A DNA stretch of 64,000 nucleotides from Clostridium ljungdahlii DSM 13528 (GCF_000143685.1 NC_014328.1:2418001-2482000), one strand, 5' to 3'. Counted from the first letter of the stretch, positions 8,528-18,159 are shown. The notes: a model not told the origin generated them from the letters alone. Numbers and translations: made by a program.

Positions 8528-8586
8528 ATCGTTTACTATATAGTAAACGATTTTAACCCTCTTAGACTAGACTAAGAGGGTTAAAA
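8528..8586 (-). promoter_or_regulatory. Two palindromes in the cbiM leader
   Basis: A 24-base perfect palindrome (8528-8551) and an adjoining 15-bp-stem hairpin (8551-8586) lie between riboswitch 2 and the cbiM ribosome site. Neither is followed by a clear T-run on the minus strand, so they look like alternative leader folds or weak attenuators and not a standard terminator. Confidence 0.5.
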
Positions 8587-8660
8587 TGTATAATAACAAA
8601 TTAATATACTAAAATTAAGTCACCTCCCTATCACTCGTAGAGCTTAATGGTTCCTAAACA

Positions 8661-8810
8661 ATATAGGCAGGTCTTCTGACTTAAGATCATCATCCTTATA
8701 GCCTTCCCAGTTTCCCAGTGACATATAAATAAGGACTCCTTTTTCACAGCGGCGGGACCGTGCAGACTTTTCATCTGGCTTCCCTTTTCAGCATAATAAT
8801 GCACCTATAT
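8661..8810 (-). promoter_or_regulatory. Cobalamin riboswitch 2 (cbiMN)
   Basis: P1 is ATATAGG/CCTATAT, the B12 box is GTCAGAAGACCTGCC, and core elements GGTGC, AAGGGAAGCC and the CCCGCCGCTGTG-type stretch are present on the minus strand. Loop 5 (GTCACT, 8722-8717) is complementary over six bases to AGTGAT (8635-8630) in the loop of the hairpin just downstream. This is a good candidate for the L5-L13 kissing pair of this riboswitch class. Confidence 0.93.
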
Positions 8811-8870
8811 CTTTTTTATATTCTTTTATGATAATTACTGTAAAATTACACCATGTAATTATTTATGTTA

Positions 8871-8899
8871 ATTCTCTCACAAATCCTCTTTTATGTCAA
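8871..8899 (-). promoter_or_regulatory. Promoter of cobalamin riboswitch 2
   Basis: Minus strand TTGACA (8899-8894), 17 bases, GAGAAT (8876-8871). Good -35, weak -10. Confidence 0.6.
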
Positions 8900-8920
8900 G
8901 TATGCTCTTTAATGTACCTA

Positions 8921-9889
8921 TTATAATAAACAAGCTTCATCTTGAGTGTCAATATATTTTTCCAGCTCTCCAATAGAGTTTCCAACAAGCTCATAGACAA
9001 GATACTCAGGTTTTACAAAATCCAGCAGCTTTTTTACACAAGTATCTGTAAAAGGCTTATGACTGTCTATATTAAAAACATGCATAAATATTTCTTCACT
9101 CATTGGAGGTAATATAAACTCTTTTCCTCTTGTGTTATTTATTTTTTTCATTACATATTCACCTGATAAAGAACAATTAAGATGTATAACCTTTATCAAA
9201 TTTTTTAATTCTCTTAAATTTTTTACAGTATTTATTATATATTCGATTCCCTGTTTTTCACTTTTAAGATGCAAATTTGTATTCATTAAATGTGATGTAT
9301 CCAATACAAATCCTTTATTTGAATAATTAACTTTATCTAATAACCTATATGCATTTTCATAACTTAACATGGTGAATCCAGGCCACCACTCATTTTCAAA
9401 TAGTAATTTTATGTTTGTATCCATGCCTTTAAAAACTTCATTTATTAGATCACTAGCAGCATCTATAATTTCTTCATCAGTATATGTAAAATCATAATTG
9501 AAAACATGCTTTTCTTGTACATGAGCTACATGAAGAACAGCATATTCTGCACCAATCTTATCAGCCATTTTGATCTCTTTTTTATAATGCTCTATCATAA
9601 TTTCTCTGTTAGTACCACCATAATATTTTTCAATAACATCCAAACTTTTGAATTGTTTTAAAAGTTCCTGTGTATTATTATTCCAAAAATCTAGCCATGT
9701 AGGATAATACTTTAAATGGACACCTTTAACAAGGTTACATGGAATAATATTTTCATCTAGTCCTATGGGATGCAAAAGCTCAATACCATCCATTTTATGT
9801 TTTTTTAAAAAGTTTATGATATTATTTTTATTACAATGAAATCTTTCAACATCATAATTATATGTAGATAAATTCATTAACTTCAACAA
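8921..9889 (-). CDS. TIM-barrel protein, sugar phosphate isomerase/epimerase-like
   Basis: A 322-residue protein resembling the xylose-isomerase-like TIM-barrel / AP endonuclease 2 family. It shows GIELLHP near residues 36-42, a metal-ligand-like AVLHVAHVQEKH strand near 117-128, LLFENEWWPG near 162-171, FVLDTSHLMNT near 194-204 and VIHLNCSLSGEY near 234-245. The start may be TTG at 9889 or ATG at 9877. It is the last gene of the riboswitch-3 operon. Substrate unknown; a role in handling a corrinoid-linked sugar or nucleotide would be pure speculation. Confidence 0.6.
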   Translation of the reverse strand: MLKLMNLSTYNYDVERFHCNKNNIINFLKKHKMDGIELLHPIGLDENIIPCNLVKGVHLKYYPTWLDFWNNNTQELLKQFKSLDVIEKYYGGTNREIMIEHYKKEIKMADKIGAEYAVLHVAHVQEKHVFNYDFTYTDEEIIDAASDLINEVFKGMDTNIKLLFENEWWPGFTMLSYENAYRLLDKVNYSNKGFVLDTSHLMNTNLHLKSEKQGIEYIINTVKNLRELKNLIKVIHLNCSLSGEYVMKKINNTRGKEFILPPMSEEIFMHVFNIDSHKPFTDTCVKKLLDFVKPEYLVYELVGNSIGELEKYIDTQDEACLL

Positions 9890-9902
9890 TTTTCCACACT
9901 TC

Positions 9903-10610
9903 CTATTTACTTTTAGTATTTTGGTTTACTACACAAATTTTTATAGAGGCATTAGTGCCCAATGTAAGTTGATTTTTTAATTTTTTAGAATTATCAAATA
10001 TAATTTTTACAGGTATTTTTTCAACTTTTCTGTTATGCTTTCTGTCAGTTGAATATGCTGTGGGATTTAACGCATCTTCTGTCATTTCACTTATAGATTT
10101 TATTTTTCCTTGAAACTTTTGTGAGCCATATTCATCTATAGTTATTTGAACAGGTTGTCCAACCTTTAATCTTCTTATTTTTGTTTCATCTATCTTTGCA
10201 GTAACATAAAAGTTTTCAGGATCTGCTAAAAGTACCGCAGTTTTTCCTGGTGATAAAACTTCCCCTGCATTCACTTCCTTTTTTACAACAATACCGCTAA
10301 TAGGTGATTTTATTAAAGATTGTTCTATGCTAGAATCCGGGAGATTACCCATATCCTGACGTGCCAATATTTCATCTTTGCTAACTAAATCTCCTTCATT
10401 TACATTAAATTGTAATACTTTTCCTTGAATTTGTGAACCCACTTTAATCACATCTGCCGTAACTTTTGCATCATCAGTAGCTACATAATACACGTGTTCA
10501 TATACATAATAGGAAACCCAACCAATAGCTATTATTAAAACTGCTGCTAATATTCCTATAACCACTTTTTTACGATTTTTAACTATATTAATGACTGTAC
10601 CAAATTTCAT
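9903..10610 (-). CDS. HlyD/EmrA-type membrane fusion protein
   Basis: A 235-residue protein with one N-terminal transmembrane helix (about residues 17-35), a split biotinyl-lipoyl-like domain (VKVGSQIQGKVLQFNVNEGDLVSKDEIL, then SPISGIVVKKEVNAGEVLSPG), and a beta-barrel (FYVTAKIDETKIRRLKVGQPVQI). The alpha-hairpin is very short or missing, so it is a compact adaptor. It forms a pair with the gene 18 bases upstream. No ABC, MFS or RND partner is encoded in this operon. Confidence 0.8.
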   Translation of the reverse strand: MKFGTVINIVKNRKKVVIGILAAVLIIAIGWVSYYVYEHVYYVATDDAKVTADVIKVGSQIQGKVLQFNVNEGDLVSKDEILARQDMGNLPDSSIEQSLIKSPISGIVVKKEVNAGEVLSPGKTAVLLADPENFYVTAKIDETKIRRLKVGQPVQITIDEYGSQKFQGKIKSISEMTEDALNPTAYSTDRKHNRKVEKIPVKIIFDNSKKLKNQLTLGTNASIKICVVNQNTKSK

Positions 10611-10628
10611 ATTAACCCACCTTTTTCA

Positions 10629-11396
10629 TTATTTCAATCCAACCTCTGCAAACATACCTGGTTTTAAAAGTCCATTTTTACTATTTAAAGTTACCTTCAC
10701 AAGAACATCCTGGCTCTGTGAATTCACTTTTGAATTTATGACAGCTATCTTTCCTAAAAACCTATTATCTGAGATATCTGGTACTTTTATCACTACACTC
10801 TGCCCAACTTGAATTTGATTTAAAACGTTTATTGGTACATATACATTTACATAGAGATTATCTGCATTAACTATTGAAATAAGTGGTTTACCTGGAATAA
10901 CCATATCTCCTACATTAATGTTTTGCGAACTTACTATACCCGAAATAGGTGCTGTAATAGAGGCATCTTTTAAAGATGCCTCTGAAGTTTTTAATTGAGC
11001 TTGGGCCTGAGCCAGCTCAGATTGATATTGAGAAATATTAGATGCAGTTGAAGTAGCTGCACTAGATAAGTTTGTCTGTACTGCATTTACTGCTGACTTA
11101 GCCTGATCAACCTTGCTCTGTAAATCTGATGTATCTAATTTGATAACAACATCTCCCAAATTTACCTTTTTACCTAATTCTGTGGACATTTCAGAAACTC
11201 TTCCGGAAATATTAGAAGTTATATCTACACTGTCATTTGTTGCAATCTTTCCACCCATTATAAAGGTAGTATCAGAATTTGATATAGCTAAGTTTGTAGA
11301 TTTAGTATTATTTGTAGAACTACATCCACTAAAAAATATTCCAATAGCTAAACAAAATAAAATAGATTTTTTCAACTGCATTCTCCCATGAATCAT
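10629..11396 (-). CDS. HlyD-family adaptor lipoprotein
   Basis: The preferred start is the ATG at 11396, one base after the upstream stop, giving 255 residues. A lipobox follows (IFFSGCSSTN, Cys about residue 24). Then come the first half of the lipoyl domain (NISGRVSEMSTELGKKVNLGDVVIKLD), a coiled-coil hairpin (about residues 90-135, Ala/Gln/Ser-rich), the second half (SITAPISGIVSSQNINVGDMVIPG) and a beta-barrel. With the next gene it makes two adaptors in a row. In a Gram-positive cell they would work at the outer face of the membrane. Confidence 0.82.
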   Translation of the reverse strand: MIHGRMQLKKSILFCLAIGIFFSGCSSTNNTKSTNLAISNSDTTFIMGGKIATNDSVDITSNISGRVSEMSTELGKKVNLGDVVIKLDTSDLQSKVDQAKSAVNAVQTNLSSAATSTASNISQYQSELAQAQAQLKTSEASLKDASITAPISGIVSSQNINVGDMVIPGKPLISIVNADNLYVNVYVPINVLNQIQVGQSVVIKVPDISDNRFLGKIAVINSKVNSQSQDVLVKVTLNSKNGLLKPGMFAEVGLK

Positions 11397-11397
11397 A

Positions 11398-12141
11398 TTA
11401 TTTCCAATCATCTGAATAACCATCGTGTATGCCATCAGCTAAATATTTCCATACAACTATATCCCCAGTATGATATATCCACTGTCCACTTCCAACATTT
11501 GGTTTTACAAACTTGCTTTGGCCCTTTTTTCTAACATAATAACACCATCCAGAAAGCCTTCCTGCCTTTTTTTCTTCAAGTCCTTTTATAGCTGCAAAAT
11601 ATACTGTAGAAGCAGATCCTGTACATTTGTAATTTATTTTAGCATCATCCAAAATTCTTTCCGTTATATAGCCTACCGTTTCGCCATCCATATTATCTAC
11701 ATCTTTTCTTAAAAAAACGCTATTACCATTAACTGTATCAATAAACTGAAAAGAATTATTTTCTTCTGGATCACCCGATTTAACCACTATATTTTCACCT
11801 AAAGATTGAGAAACTGCAGGATTATTTTCTTTCTGGCTGGAATTACTCCCTGCACTACTTCCCTTAGAACTTATAGATGAGGATTTATCATTTTTTTGAC
11901 TTTCAGAAGAAGGTGCTCCACTGGAGCTTTTAGATACATCTTTTGATTTTCCATTTTCTTTATCTTTAGCACCCTGTGACTGACTAAGTGCCTTTGATTT
12001 ACTATTTGTATCTTGGGAACTTGCCTGTTTGTTTGTAAGGCTGTCACTATACATTCTCTGAGCTTTTATAGCAAATGTAAATAAGATGGCACAGACTACA
12101 AATGCTACTACAGCTATAATATATTTTTTCTTTTTATTCAT
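11398..12141 (-). CDS. Membrane-anchored DUF4430 (transcobalamin C-terminal-like) protein
   Basis: ATG at 12141 is preferred because a GGGGTG site lies at good spacing; 247 residues. One N-terminal helix (about residues 6-24), then a long Ser/Lys/Asn-rich linker (about 30-105), then one DUF4430 domain (about 110-247). The domain carries ETVGYITERILDDAKI, LSGWCYYVRKKG and DIVVWKYLADGIHDGY. DUF4430 is related to the beta domain of transcobalamin. The tether would hold it near the ECF transporter. It is a close paralogue of 14098-14871. Confidence 0.82.
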   Translation of the reverse strand: MNKKKKYIIAVVAFVVCAILFTFAIKAQRMYSDSLTNKQASSQDTNSKSKALSQSQGAKDKENGKSKDVSKSSSGAPSSESQKNDKSSSISSKGSSAGSNSSQKENNPAVSQSLGENIVVKSGDPEENNSFQFIDTVNGNSVFLRKDVDNMDGETVGYITERILDDAKINYKCTGSASTVYFAAIKGLEEKKAGRLSGWCYYVRKKGQSKFVKPNVGSGQWIYHTGDIVVWKYLADGIHDGYSDDWK

Positions 12142-12180
12142 TTTCTTGCACCCCACAATATTTTCTAATGCATTAATAGT

Positions 12181-14070
12181 CTATTTAAATTTATATATGC
12201 CGCTCCCTGCATTTCCCTTAAACATTTTATATGCCTCAAATGCTTGAGTTGCTTGTTCCGTTGCCATAGCATTGTATCCTGTTCCTTTTACATGGCAGAA
12301 TCCTCCACCTGCTACCTCATAGCTTAAAAGGGCATCTATTGTGGTTTTCCCATTTTTAGTAAAAGCTTCACTTGTAGGATCTATTCCATTGGCACAAAGA
12401 GCTATTATGACCTGTGATATACTCTCGCTATTAGATACTCCCCAGGAAGAATAACCACCATCTGCATCTTGCATAGAAGAAAGTTTAGCAAAAGCTGTAC
12501 TAACAGCATCCTTCACATCTGCCTTATCTTTATAAGGTGCTAAAGCCGTAAGTGCCATACCCGTCATATCCGGATCAGCTTTCTCACCAGCATAATCCCA
12601 GCCTTTATCATTTGTTCTATTCTTTAAAACTTCACTTATTAACTTATCCCTTGTCCATACAGAACCCTGAGGTATGTTAAAATTCCCAGAATCTAGAGCT
12701 ATAAGTGCAAATACTTCTGCATTTATTCCCTGTTCTGATATATCTTTGTTATTATATATCTTTTCTATGAAATTATAACTTTTATCACTAGCCTGAAAAT
12801 TTGTAGGATCCTGTCCTATGGCCATAAGTGCCAAAGTAGTTCTCTCATAATCTGTAGGTTGTGTTAGTTCTCCATTTACAGAGCTTATGCTATTTTGAAG
12901 ATTACTCAGATAACTTGCAGGAACTTCTGCCCCATATCTCGATATTGCCAATGCCTGCCAATCATCTATTCCTTCTTTTTCTGCATTACTTAATATTTTG
13001 CTTACAGCTGAATTTAGTGAATTGTCTACAGAAGAAGAAACTCCACTAGATATGCCTTCAATTTCATCTAAAATTGAATCAGGTACAACTAAATTGCTGC
13101 CTAAAGCCGTAAGTACAGTATTGTCTGTCATATTAGATTTTATAAAATTTGAATTATTGGCAGAAATAGTTTTATAAACAAGTACCATAGGAGCAGATTT
13201 TTGTGCTGCAAGAGCTGAACCTGAAAGTGCATCTGCAAATTCATTTCCACTTGGCCCGTCTCCTTCTGCTATATATACATTGTTAAATTTAAGATCTGAT
13301 TTAAAATTTTGAAGTATAGAAAGATTTGTTTCAAATCTAGTAGATCCTCCTAACCTTTCAGCATTTGGAAGTACATTTTTTACGTTATCTCCTATAGAAG
13401 CAGTTCCCCCTACTACATAAGTCTTTTTTACATTACTGCCTTTTATATAGTTACTTACTACATCTGGCAAGCTTCCACTTCCTGATAAAAGTATTGGCAT
13501 ACCTTTACTTGCAGCTATTGGCGCTATAGAAAGGCTATCTGCATAACCATTTCCTGATGCAACTACGGCACTATCTACATTACCAATATTTTGAGCTACC
13601 TTCACTGAAGTTTCATATCTATTTGTACCTCCAAGTCTTTGTATGTCACTTATCCCAAGACCTTTTAGTTGAGTTACTATATTATCAGATAATGAAGCTG
13701 TTCCTCCAATTAAAAACACCTTGCTTGCTTTAAGTCTTTCAATTTCACTTATAGTATTATCATTTAGCGCATCCTGTCTTGAAAGAATTATAGGTGCATT
13801 GAATTTTTTTGCAAGAGGAGCTGCACAAAGAGCATCTGCATAACCATATCCCTGGGCTATAACTACAGTACTGGAACCATCTTTCCACCCATTTTGACTT
13901 ATTTTTAGTGAAGTTCCAATTCTATCGCTTCCATAAATTCTATCTCTAGTTATAGTTTTATCAGCAGAATTTTTACTTCCTGCATCAGCATTTACATTTG
14001 CTTCAAACCCAGATATTGTAATACCCAGTGTACATAAAAATACAATAAATTTATTAATATTCTTTTTCAT
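12181..14070 (-). CDS. Wall-anchored CWB2 protein with C-terminal alpha/alpha-toroid
   Basis: A 629-residue secreted protein. Signal peptide about 1-29; three CWB2 repeats (about 40-340) with the repeated STVVIAQGYGYADAL / VFLIGGTASLSDN / RLGGTNRYETS pattern, which bind wall glycopolymer; then a helical toroid (about 355-629) with DYERTTLALMAIGQDPTNF, QGINAEVFALIALDS, DPDMTGMALTALAPY and QVIIALCANGIDPTS. The toroid resembles prenyltransferase/squalene-cyclase-like repeats and the transcobalamin alpha domain. It lies in the riboswitch-3 operon between the two DUF4430 genes. Ligand binding is inferred. Confidence 0.85.
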   Translation of the reverse strand: MKKNINKFIVFLCTLGITISGFEANVNADAGSKNSADKTITRDRIYGSDRIGTSLKISQNGWKDGSSTVVIAQGYGYADALCAAPLAKKFNAPIILSRQDALNDNTISEIERLKASKVFLIGGTASLSDNIVTQLKGLGISDIQRLGGTNRYETSVKVAQNIGNVDSAVVASGNGYADSLSIAPIAASKGMPILLSGSGSLPDVVSNYIKGSNVKKTYVVGGTASIGDNVKNVLPNAERLGGSTRFETNLSILQNFKSDLKFNNVYIAEGDGPSGNEFADALSGSALAAQKSAPMVLVYKTISANNSNFIKSNMTDNTVLTALGSNLVVPDSILDEIEGISSGVSSSVDNSLNSAVSKILSNAEKEGIDDWQALAISRYGAEVPASYLSNLQNSISSVNGELTQPTDYERTTLALMAIGQDPTNFQASDKSYNFIEKIYNNKDISEQGINAEVFALIALDSGNFNIPQGSVWTRDKLISEVLKNRTNDKGWDYAGEKADPDMTGMALTALAPYKDKADVKDAVSTAFAKLSSMQDADGGYSSWGVSNSESISQVIIALCANGIDPTSEAFTKNGKTTIDALLSYEVAGGGFCHVKGTGYNAMATEQATQAFEAYKMFKGNAGSGIYKFK

Positions 14071-14097
14071 ATTATTTTCATTCCCTTCTCTTTTATT

Positions 14098-14871
14098 TTA
14101 GAAACTGCTCTTTCCCCAGTCACCTTCATAACCATCATGAATTCCATCAGCAAGATACTTCCAAACTATTACATCACCACTATGCCATGTCCACTGTCCA
14201 CTGCCTATATTAGGTTTGTGAAATACATTGTCTCCATTTTTTCTGATATAATAACACCATCCTGAAAGTTTCCCAGCTTTTTTCTCTTCAAGTCCATCTA
14301 TAGCTGCAAAATAAAGTGTAGAAACAGAACCTGTGCATCTATAATTTATCTTAGCATCATCCAAAATTCTTTCCGTTATATAGCCTACTGTTTCACCCTC
14401 CATACTTTTGTCCACATCTTTTGAAACAACCATTTTATTGCCGTGGACTGTATCGATAACCTGAAAAGTACACTTGCTCTCTGGATCTGTAGAAGTAACC
14501 TTTACACTTCCATTTGAGGTAGCAGTAGAAGGATTACTTGATTTTGATCCATTTTTAGATCCAGTATCTGATGGATAATCTAGGGAAGACTTACTACTTC
14601 CAGAAGAAGATGCATCAGATCCAACAGAACCAGAAGATTTACTACCGTTTTCAGAAGACTTTGAAGTAGAACTATTTTTATTTTCTGCAGCATTGCCTGC
14701 AACATTTTTATGGTTGGATTTGCTTTGAGAATTTTCAGCACTCATCTGCTTATTTGTCAGCGTATTAGCATACATTTTTTCAGCTTTTAAGCCAAAAGTA
14801 AACATAATTGCAAATATAACAAAAGCAGCAATTGCTATAACATACTTCTTTTTGTTCTTCTTAATATTCAT
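14098..14871 (-). CDS. Membrane-anchored DUF4430 (transcobalamin C-terminal-like) protein
   Basis: A 257-residue paralogue of 11398-12141. It has an N-terminal helix (about residues 9-28), a Ser/Gly/Asn-rich low-complexity linker (about 35-120) and one DUF4430 domain (about 122-250) with GETVGYITERILDDAKI, LSGWCYYIRKNG and DVIVWKYLADGIHDGY. An AAAGGAGG ribosome site precedes it. It lies directly after the ECF S gene, so its product probably works at the transporter mouth. Confidence 0.83.
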   Translation of the reverse strand: MNIKKNKKKYVIAIAAFVIFAIMFTFGLKAEKMYANTLTNKQMSAENSQSKSNHKNVAGNAAENKNSSTSKSSENGSKSSGSVGSDASSSGSSKSSLDYPSDTGSKNGSKSSNPSTATSNGSVKVTSTDPESKCTFQVIDTVHGNKMVVSKDVDKSMEGETVGYITERILDDAKINYRCTGSVSTLYFAAIDGLEEKKAGKLSGWCYYIRKNGDNVFHKPNIGSGQWTWHSGDVIVWKYLADGIHDGYEGDWGKSSF

Positions 14872-14893
14872 AAATACACATTACCTCCTTTAT

Positions 14894-15583
14894 TTATTGC
14901 TGAATATAACTTATAATGAGTTTTCGCTTATACCGTTTGAATACAGGTAAAAAGCTATCATAAAATATAATTGAAAATATAAATGAACTTCCTCCATGTA
15001 AAACATCAAAAGTAAGGCCTGATACATATCCTCCTATAAACGTCCAGAAATTTAAAGGCTTTACAAATCCAATTATATATTGAAGATCCATAATCCAATC
15101 AAACATAAAGCCAAATAAGAAGCATACTACTGAAAAATTAAAAGCTGATACTTTTTTTCCTTTTTTACCCCAAAAACCTGCTATAATTCCCACAAGTCCC
15201 CAGCAAAACATCTGCCATGGTGTCCAAGGACCCTGTCCAAAGAATATATTGGATAAAAAAGCTGTAGTACTTCCAACTAAAAATCCCTCATAAGGTCCAA
15301 ACACAAATCCAGTTAAAGCAACTAAAAATGTAACAGGTTTTACATTTGGAATAGGCGCAAAAGCTATTCTGCCAACGGTGGCAAAAGCACTCAACGTAGC
15401 TATAATTGCTATTTCTTTTGTTCCTGCATTACTCTTTTCAAAATAAAAATAACTCATAAATAAAATTGCAAAAACACCAACCATACACATAACTGAAACT
15501 CCAGTTTGAAAATCACTCTTTACTGTAAGCGCCATTAATACTATAATTATGGCAGCTGTAATTGCAATTATTAATCTTTTCAT
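14894..15583 (-). CDS. ECF transporter substrate-binding (S) component
   Basis: A 229-residue membrane protein with about seven hydrophobic segments. FATVGRIAFAPIPNVKPVTFLVALTG (about residues 71-96), GPYEGFLVGSTTAFLSNIFFGQGPWTPWQMF and GFMFDWIMDL are typical of ECF-type S components (DUF3816-like). ATGA overlap with the ATPase gene shows coupling. The substrate is inferred to be cobalamin or another corrinoid from riboswitch control and the neighbours; it is not a recognisable BtuM. Confidence 0.85.
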   Translation of the reverse strand: MKRLIIAITAAIIIVLMALTVKSDFQTGVSVMCMVGVFAILFMSYFYFEKSNAGTKEIAIIATLSAFATVGRIAFAPIPNVKPVTFLVALTGFVFGPYEGFLVGSTTAFLSNIFFGQGPWTPWQMFCWGLVGIIAGFWGKKGKKVSAFNFSVVCFLFGFMFDWIMDLQYIIGFVKPLNFWTFIGGYVSGLTFDVLHGGSSFIFSIIFYDSFLPVFKRYKRKLIISYIQQ

Positions 15584-17208
15584 ACCTCACACCTTCCAAG
15601 CGCTTCTTCCAATGTAAATATACTGTCTTCCCTATCTCTAAGCAGTTTATTTATAGAAGTAGTATAAAATATTCCATCTCCTAGTACCTGTTTTTTATCC
15701 CCATCTGCTACTATGGCACCATTAAACATAATCATGTATCTCTTGCAAAAATTACTGGCAAAATCAGTATCATGGGTTATAAGTACAATAGATGTTCCTT
15801 TTTTATTTAATTTTTCCAGTAATTTGCCTAACTTATATTTAAGTCCACTTTCCAGTCCCCTGGTAGGTTCATCAAGCAAAATCATATCCGGCTGCAAGAC
15901 AAGTATAGTTGCAATTGCTACCCTTTGACGCTGTCCGCCACTTAAATCTCTTGGATTTTTTTCTCTCAAGTCATATATTTCAAGTTCTTTTAAGATATTT
16001 TCTATAACCTTCTCATCATATATACCATAGTTATCCATAGTAAATTTTACTTCTTCATATACACTTTCCTTAGACAAATAATCATTAGGATTTTGAGATA
16101 CATATCCTATATGCTTTGCTATTTGACGTATGTCCATCTTACTTATGTCTTTCCCATAAAGCTTTATTGTTCCTTCATAATTCTTAAGCCCCATAATACA
16201 TTTTAAAAGAGTACTTTTTCCTGCACCATTAGCTCCCATTATGCTTATAAATTCACCTTTTTTTACATTAAAATTTAAATTATTCAAAACTTTTTTTGAC
16301 CCATATTTACAGCCCATTTTCTTTACAGAAAGTACCTCTGCTTCATCGTTTTCCTGAAAAATGCTTTTATCCTTTTCTTTTAATTTTAAAGAACTATTTA
16401 AAATCTTAACCCTGGCATCTTTAAAGTCCTGAGGCATAGCATTAAAATCCAATTTTTTAAAAAGCTTAAGATAATCCGGCATAAACATATACTGTCTTTG
16501 ATTACAGTTATCATAAAAATCCTTTTTATCTTTAAACAATTCTAAAGTTCCATCGTTCATAATCGCTATAGAGTCAACAGTATCAAACCATCTGTTTACT
16601 CTCTGCTCAATAACTATAACCGTTATTCCAAGCTCTTGATTTATCTTTTTTACTAAATTTAACATTTCCTCCGCAGATGAAGGATCAAGCTGGGAAGTAG
16701 GTTCGTCTAATATGATGCATCTTGGCATATATACAAGAGCAGAGGCTACTGCCACTTTTTGCTTTTCTCCTCCTGAGAGAGAAGTTACATCCCTTTCTGC
16801 CAAATGAAGTATGCCAGAAAACTGAAGAGCTTCATAAACTCTCCTTTTTATCACTCCTTCATCTGCTCCTATATTTTCAAGCCCAAAAGCTATTTCCCTG
16901 TGTACTTTGTTCATAACAAGCTGCTTTTCTGGATCTTGAAAAACCATAGTTATTTTTTTTGCCCTTTCCTTATGGCTCATTTTGTTTACCAATTCACCAT
17001 CTATTTTTATTTCTCCACCTATAGTACCTCCATAAAAATTAGGTACTGTTCCTACTATAGCCCTTGCAAGCGTAGATTTTCCAGAGCCTGATCTGCCTGC
17101 TATGAGAAGAAAATCATTTTTCTCCAGAGATAAATTTATGTCTTTTAGCGACCTGTGCTTCTCAAGTGGGTAAGTGAAATTTAAATTGTTAATCTCTATA
17201 TACGACAT
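15580..17208 (-). CDS. ECF transporter ATPase, fused A-A' protein
   Basis: ATG at 17208 is preferred (GAGGAGAAGGA upstream; a GTG at 17223 is possible), giving 542 residues. It holds two ABC domains in one chain. First half: GRSGSGKST Walker A, LSGGEKQK signature, CIILDEP Walker B. Second half: GANGAGKST, LSGGQRQR, MILLDEP. Both sites look catalytic. The chain replaces the usual separate EcfA1 and EcfA2. It overlaps the T gene by 20 bases and the S gene by 4, so the S-A-T set is dedicated. Confidence 0.93.
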   Translation of the reverse strand: MSYIEINNLNFTYPLEKHRSLKDINLSLEKNDFLLIAGRSGSGKSTLARAIVGTVPNFYGGTIGGEIKIDGELVNKMSHKERAKKITMVFQDPEKQLVMNKVHREIAFGLENIGADEGVIKRRVYEALQFSGILHLAERDVTSLSGGEKQKVAVASALVYMPRCIILDEPTSQLDPSSAEEMLNLVKKINQELGITVIVIEQRVNRWFDTVDSIAIMNDGTLELFKDKKDFYDNCNQRQYMFMPDYLKLFKKLDFNAMPQDFKDARVKILNSSLKLKEKDKSIFQENDEAEVLSVKKMGCKYGSKKVLNNLNFNVKKGEFISIMGANGAGKSTLLKCIMGLKNYEGTIKLYGKDISKMDIRQIAKHIGYVSQNPNDYLSKESVYEEVKFTMDNYGIYDEKVIENILKELEIYDLREKNPRDLSGGQRQRVAIATILVLQPDMILLDEPTRGLESGLKYKLGKLLEKLNKKGTSIVLITHDTDFASNFCKRYMIMFNGAIVADGDKKQVLGDGIFYTTSINKLLRDREDSIFTLEEALGRCEV

Positions 17209-18127
17209 ATTCCTTCTCCTCACTATTAAAAATTATGGTTAAAGTAATTACTACTATAGACGCAATAATTATGGCTATACCAATATTAAAAAAATTAACA
17301 GCAGTCACACCGTCATATATGTTAAACTCCACCCATTTTTTAAACTGTGCTACACCATAAAATATCATGAGAGCTACGCTTAAAACTATAACTTCCCAGT
17401 CCTTATTTTTAAATTTTTGTCTATCATAAACACTCCTGCTGCCACTTAAAAATCCCCTTACATAGGCAGATTCACCTATGCTAAAAGAACCTTCCATAGA
17501 ATCCTCTAAAAGTACTGACATTACGGGAATATAGCTGTGTGCTTTTTCCTTTGCTTTTTTCTTGTTAAATATAACTCCCCTTATTTCATATATTTCTTTT
17601 AAATTCTTAAATCTGTCTTTCATAGTTGGAATAAGTTTAAAGCTTATCATAAGCATGAGAGTTGACTTTGGCATTATAGACGAAAAATAAGAAACTGATT
17701 TATCCGTATCAATCATGATCTCAAGTATTAAAAAAAGGTATATGACAGCTAAAAATTTAAAACACATAACTACTGCATAAATTACAGCTTCTAATGTAAA
17801 ACGCTTGTGAAAAAGATAAAAAAGAGTAGTACTTCCTGAACTTACAAAAAGCATATTTATAACTATTATCAAAACAGCAATTGGAATAAAATAATAGAAT
17901 CCAGTCTTAAACTTTTGCTTTTCCTTTGAAAATATTATCATTCCTATAATAAATATGTACACAGATCCAAGTACTACCGGATTGTCATTAGAAAATATTA
18001 TAATCATCATAGACATAAATACTAGTGATGCAGTAAGAACATGATACTGTTTAAAATCTATAAAATGTCTAACCTTTTCCCTATTCCGTGATTTTGACAA
18101 ATATGCTGCTTTTATTCCTTCACTCAT
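17189..18127 (-). CDS. ECF transporter transmembrane (T) component
   Basis: ATG at 18127 (a GTG at 18142 is the alternative) gives about 312 residues. Roughly six hydrophobic segments form two groups, and the coupling helices carry RFKNLKEIYEIRGVIFN (about residue 175) and the Ala-Arg-Gly-like motif SAYVRGFLSGSRS (about 220-232) that docks on the ATPase. It belongs to the EcfT/CbiQ family and is the third part of the ECF transporter in the riboswitch-3 operon. Confidence 0.88.
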   Translation of the reverse strand: MSEGIKAAYLSKSRNREKVRHFIDFKQYHVLTASLVFMSMMIIIFSNDNPVVLGSVYIFIIGMIIFSKEKQKFKTGFYYFIPIAVLIIVINMLFVSSGSTTLFYLFHKRFTLEAVIYAVVMCFKFLAVIYLFLILEIMIDTDKSVSYFSSIMPKSTLMLMISFKLIPTMKDRFKNLKEIYEIRGVIFNKKKAKEKAHSYIPVMSVLLEDSMEGSFSIGESAYVRGFLSGSRSVYDRQKFKNKDWEVIVLSVALMIFYGVAQFKKWVEFNIYDGVTAVNFFNIGIAIIIASIVVITLTIIFNSEEKEYVVYRD

Positions 18128-18159
18128 TATATTAATTCTCACTTCCTTAAAACTAACTG

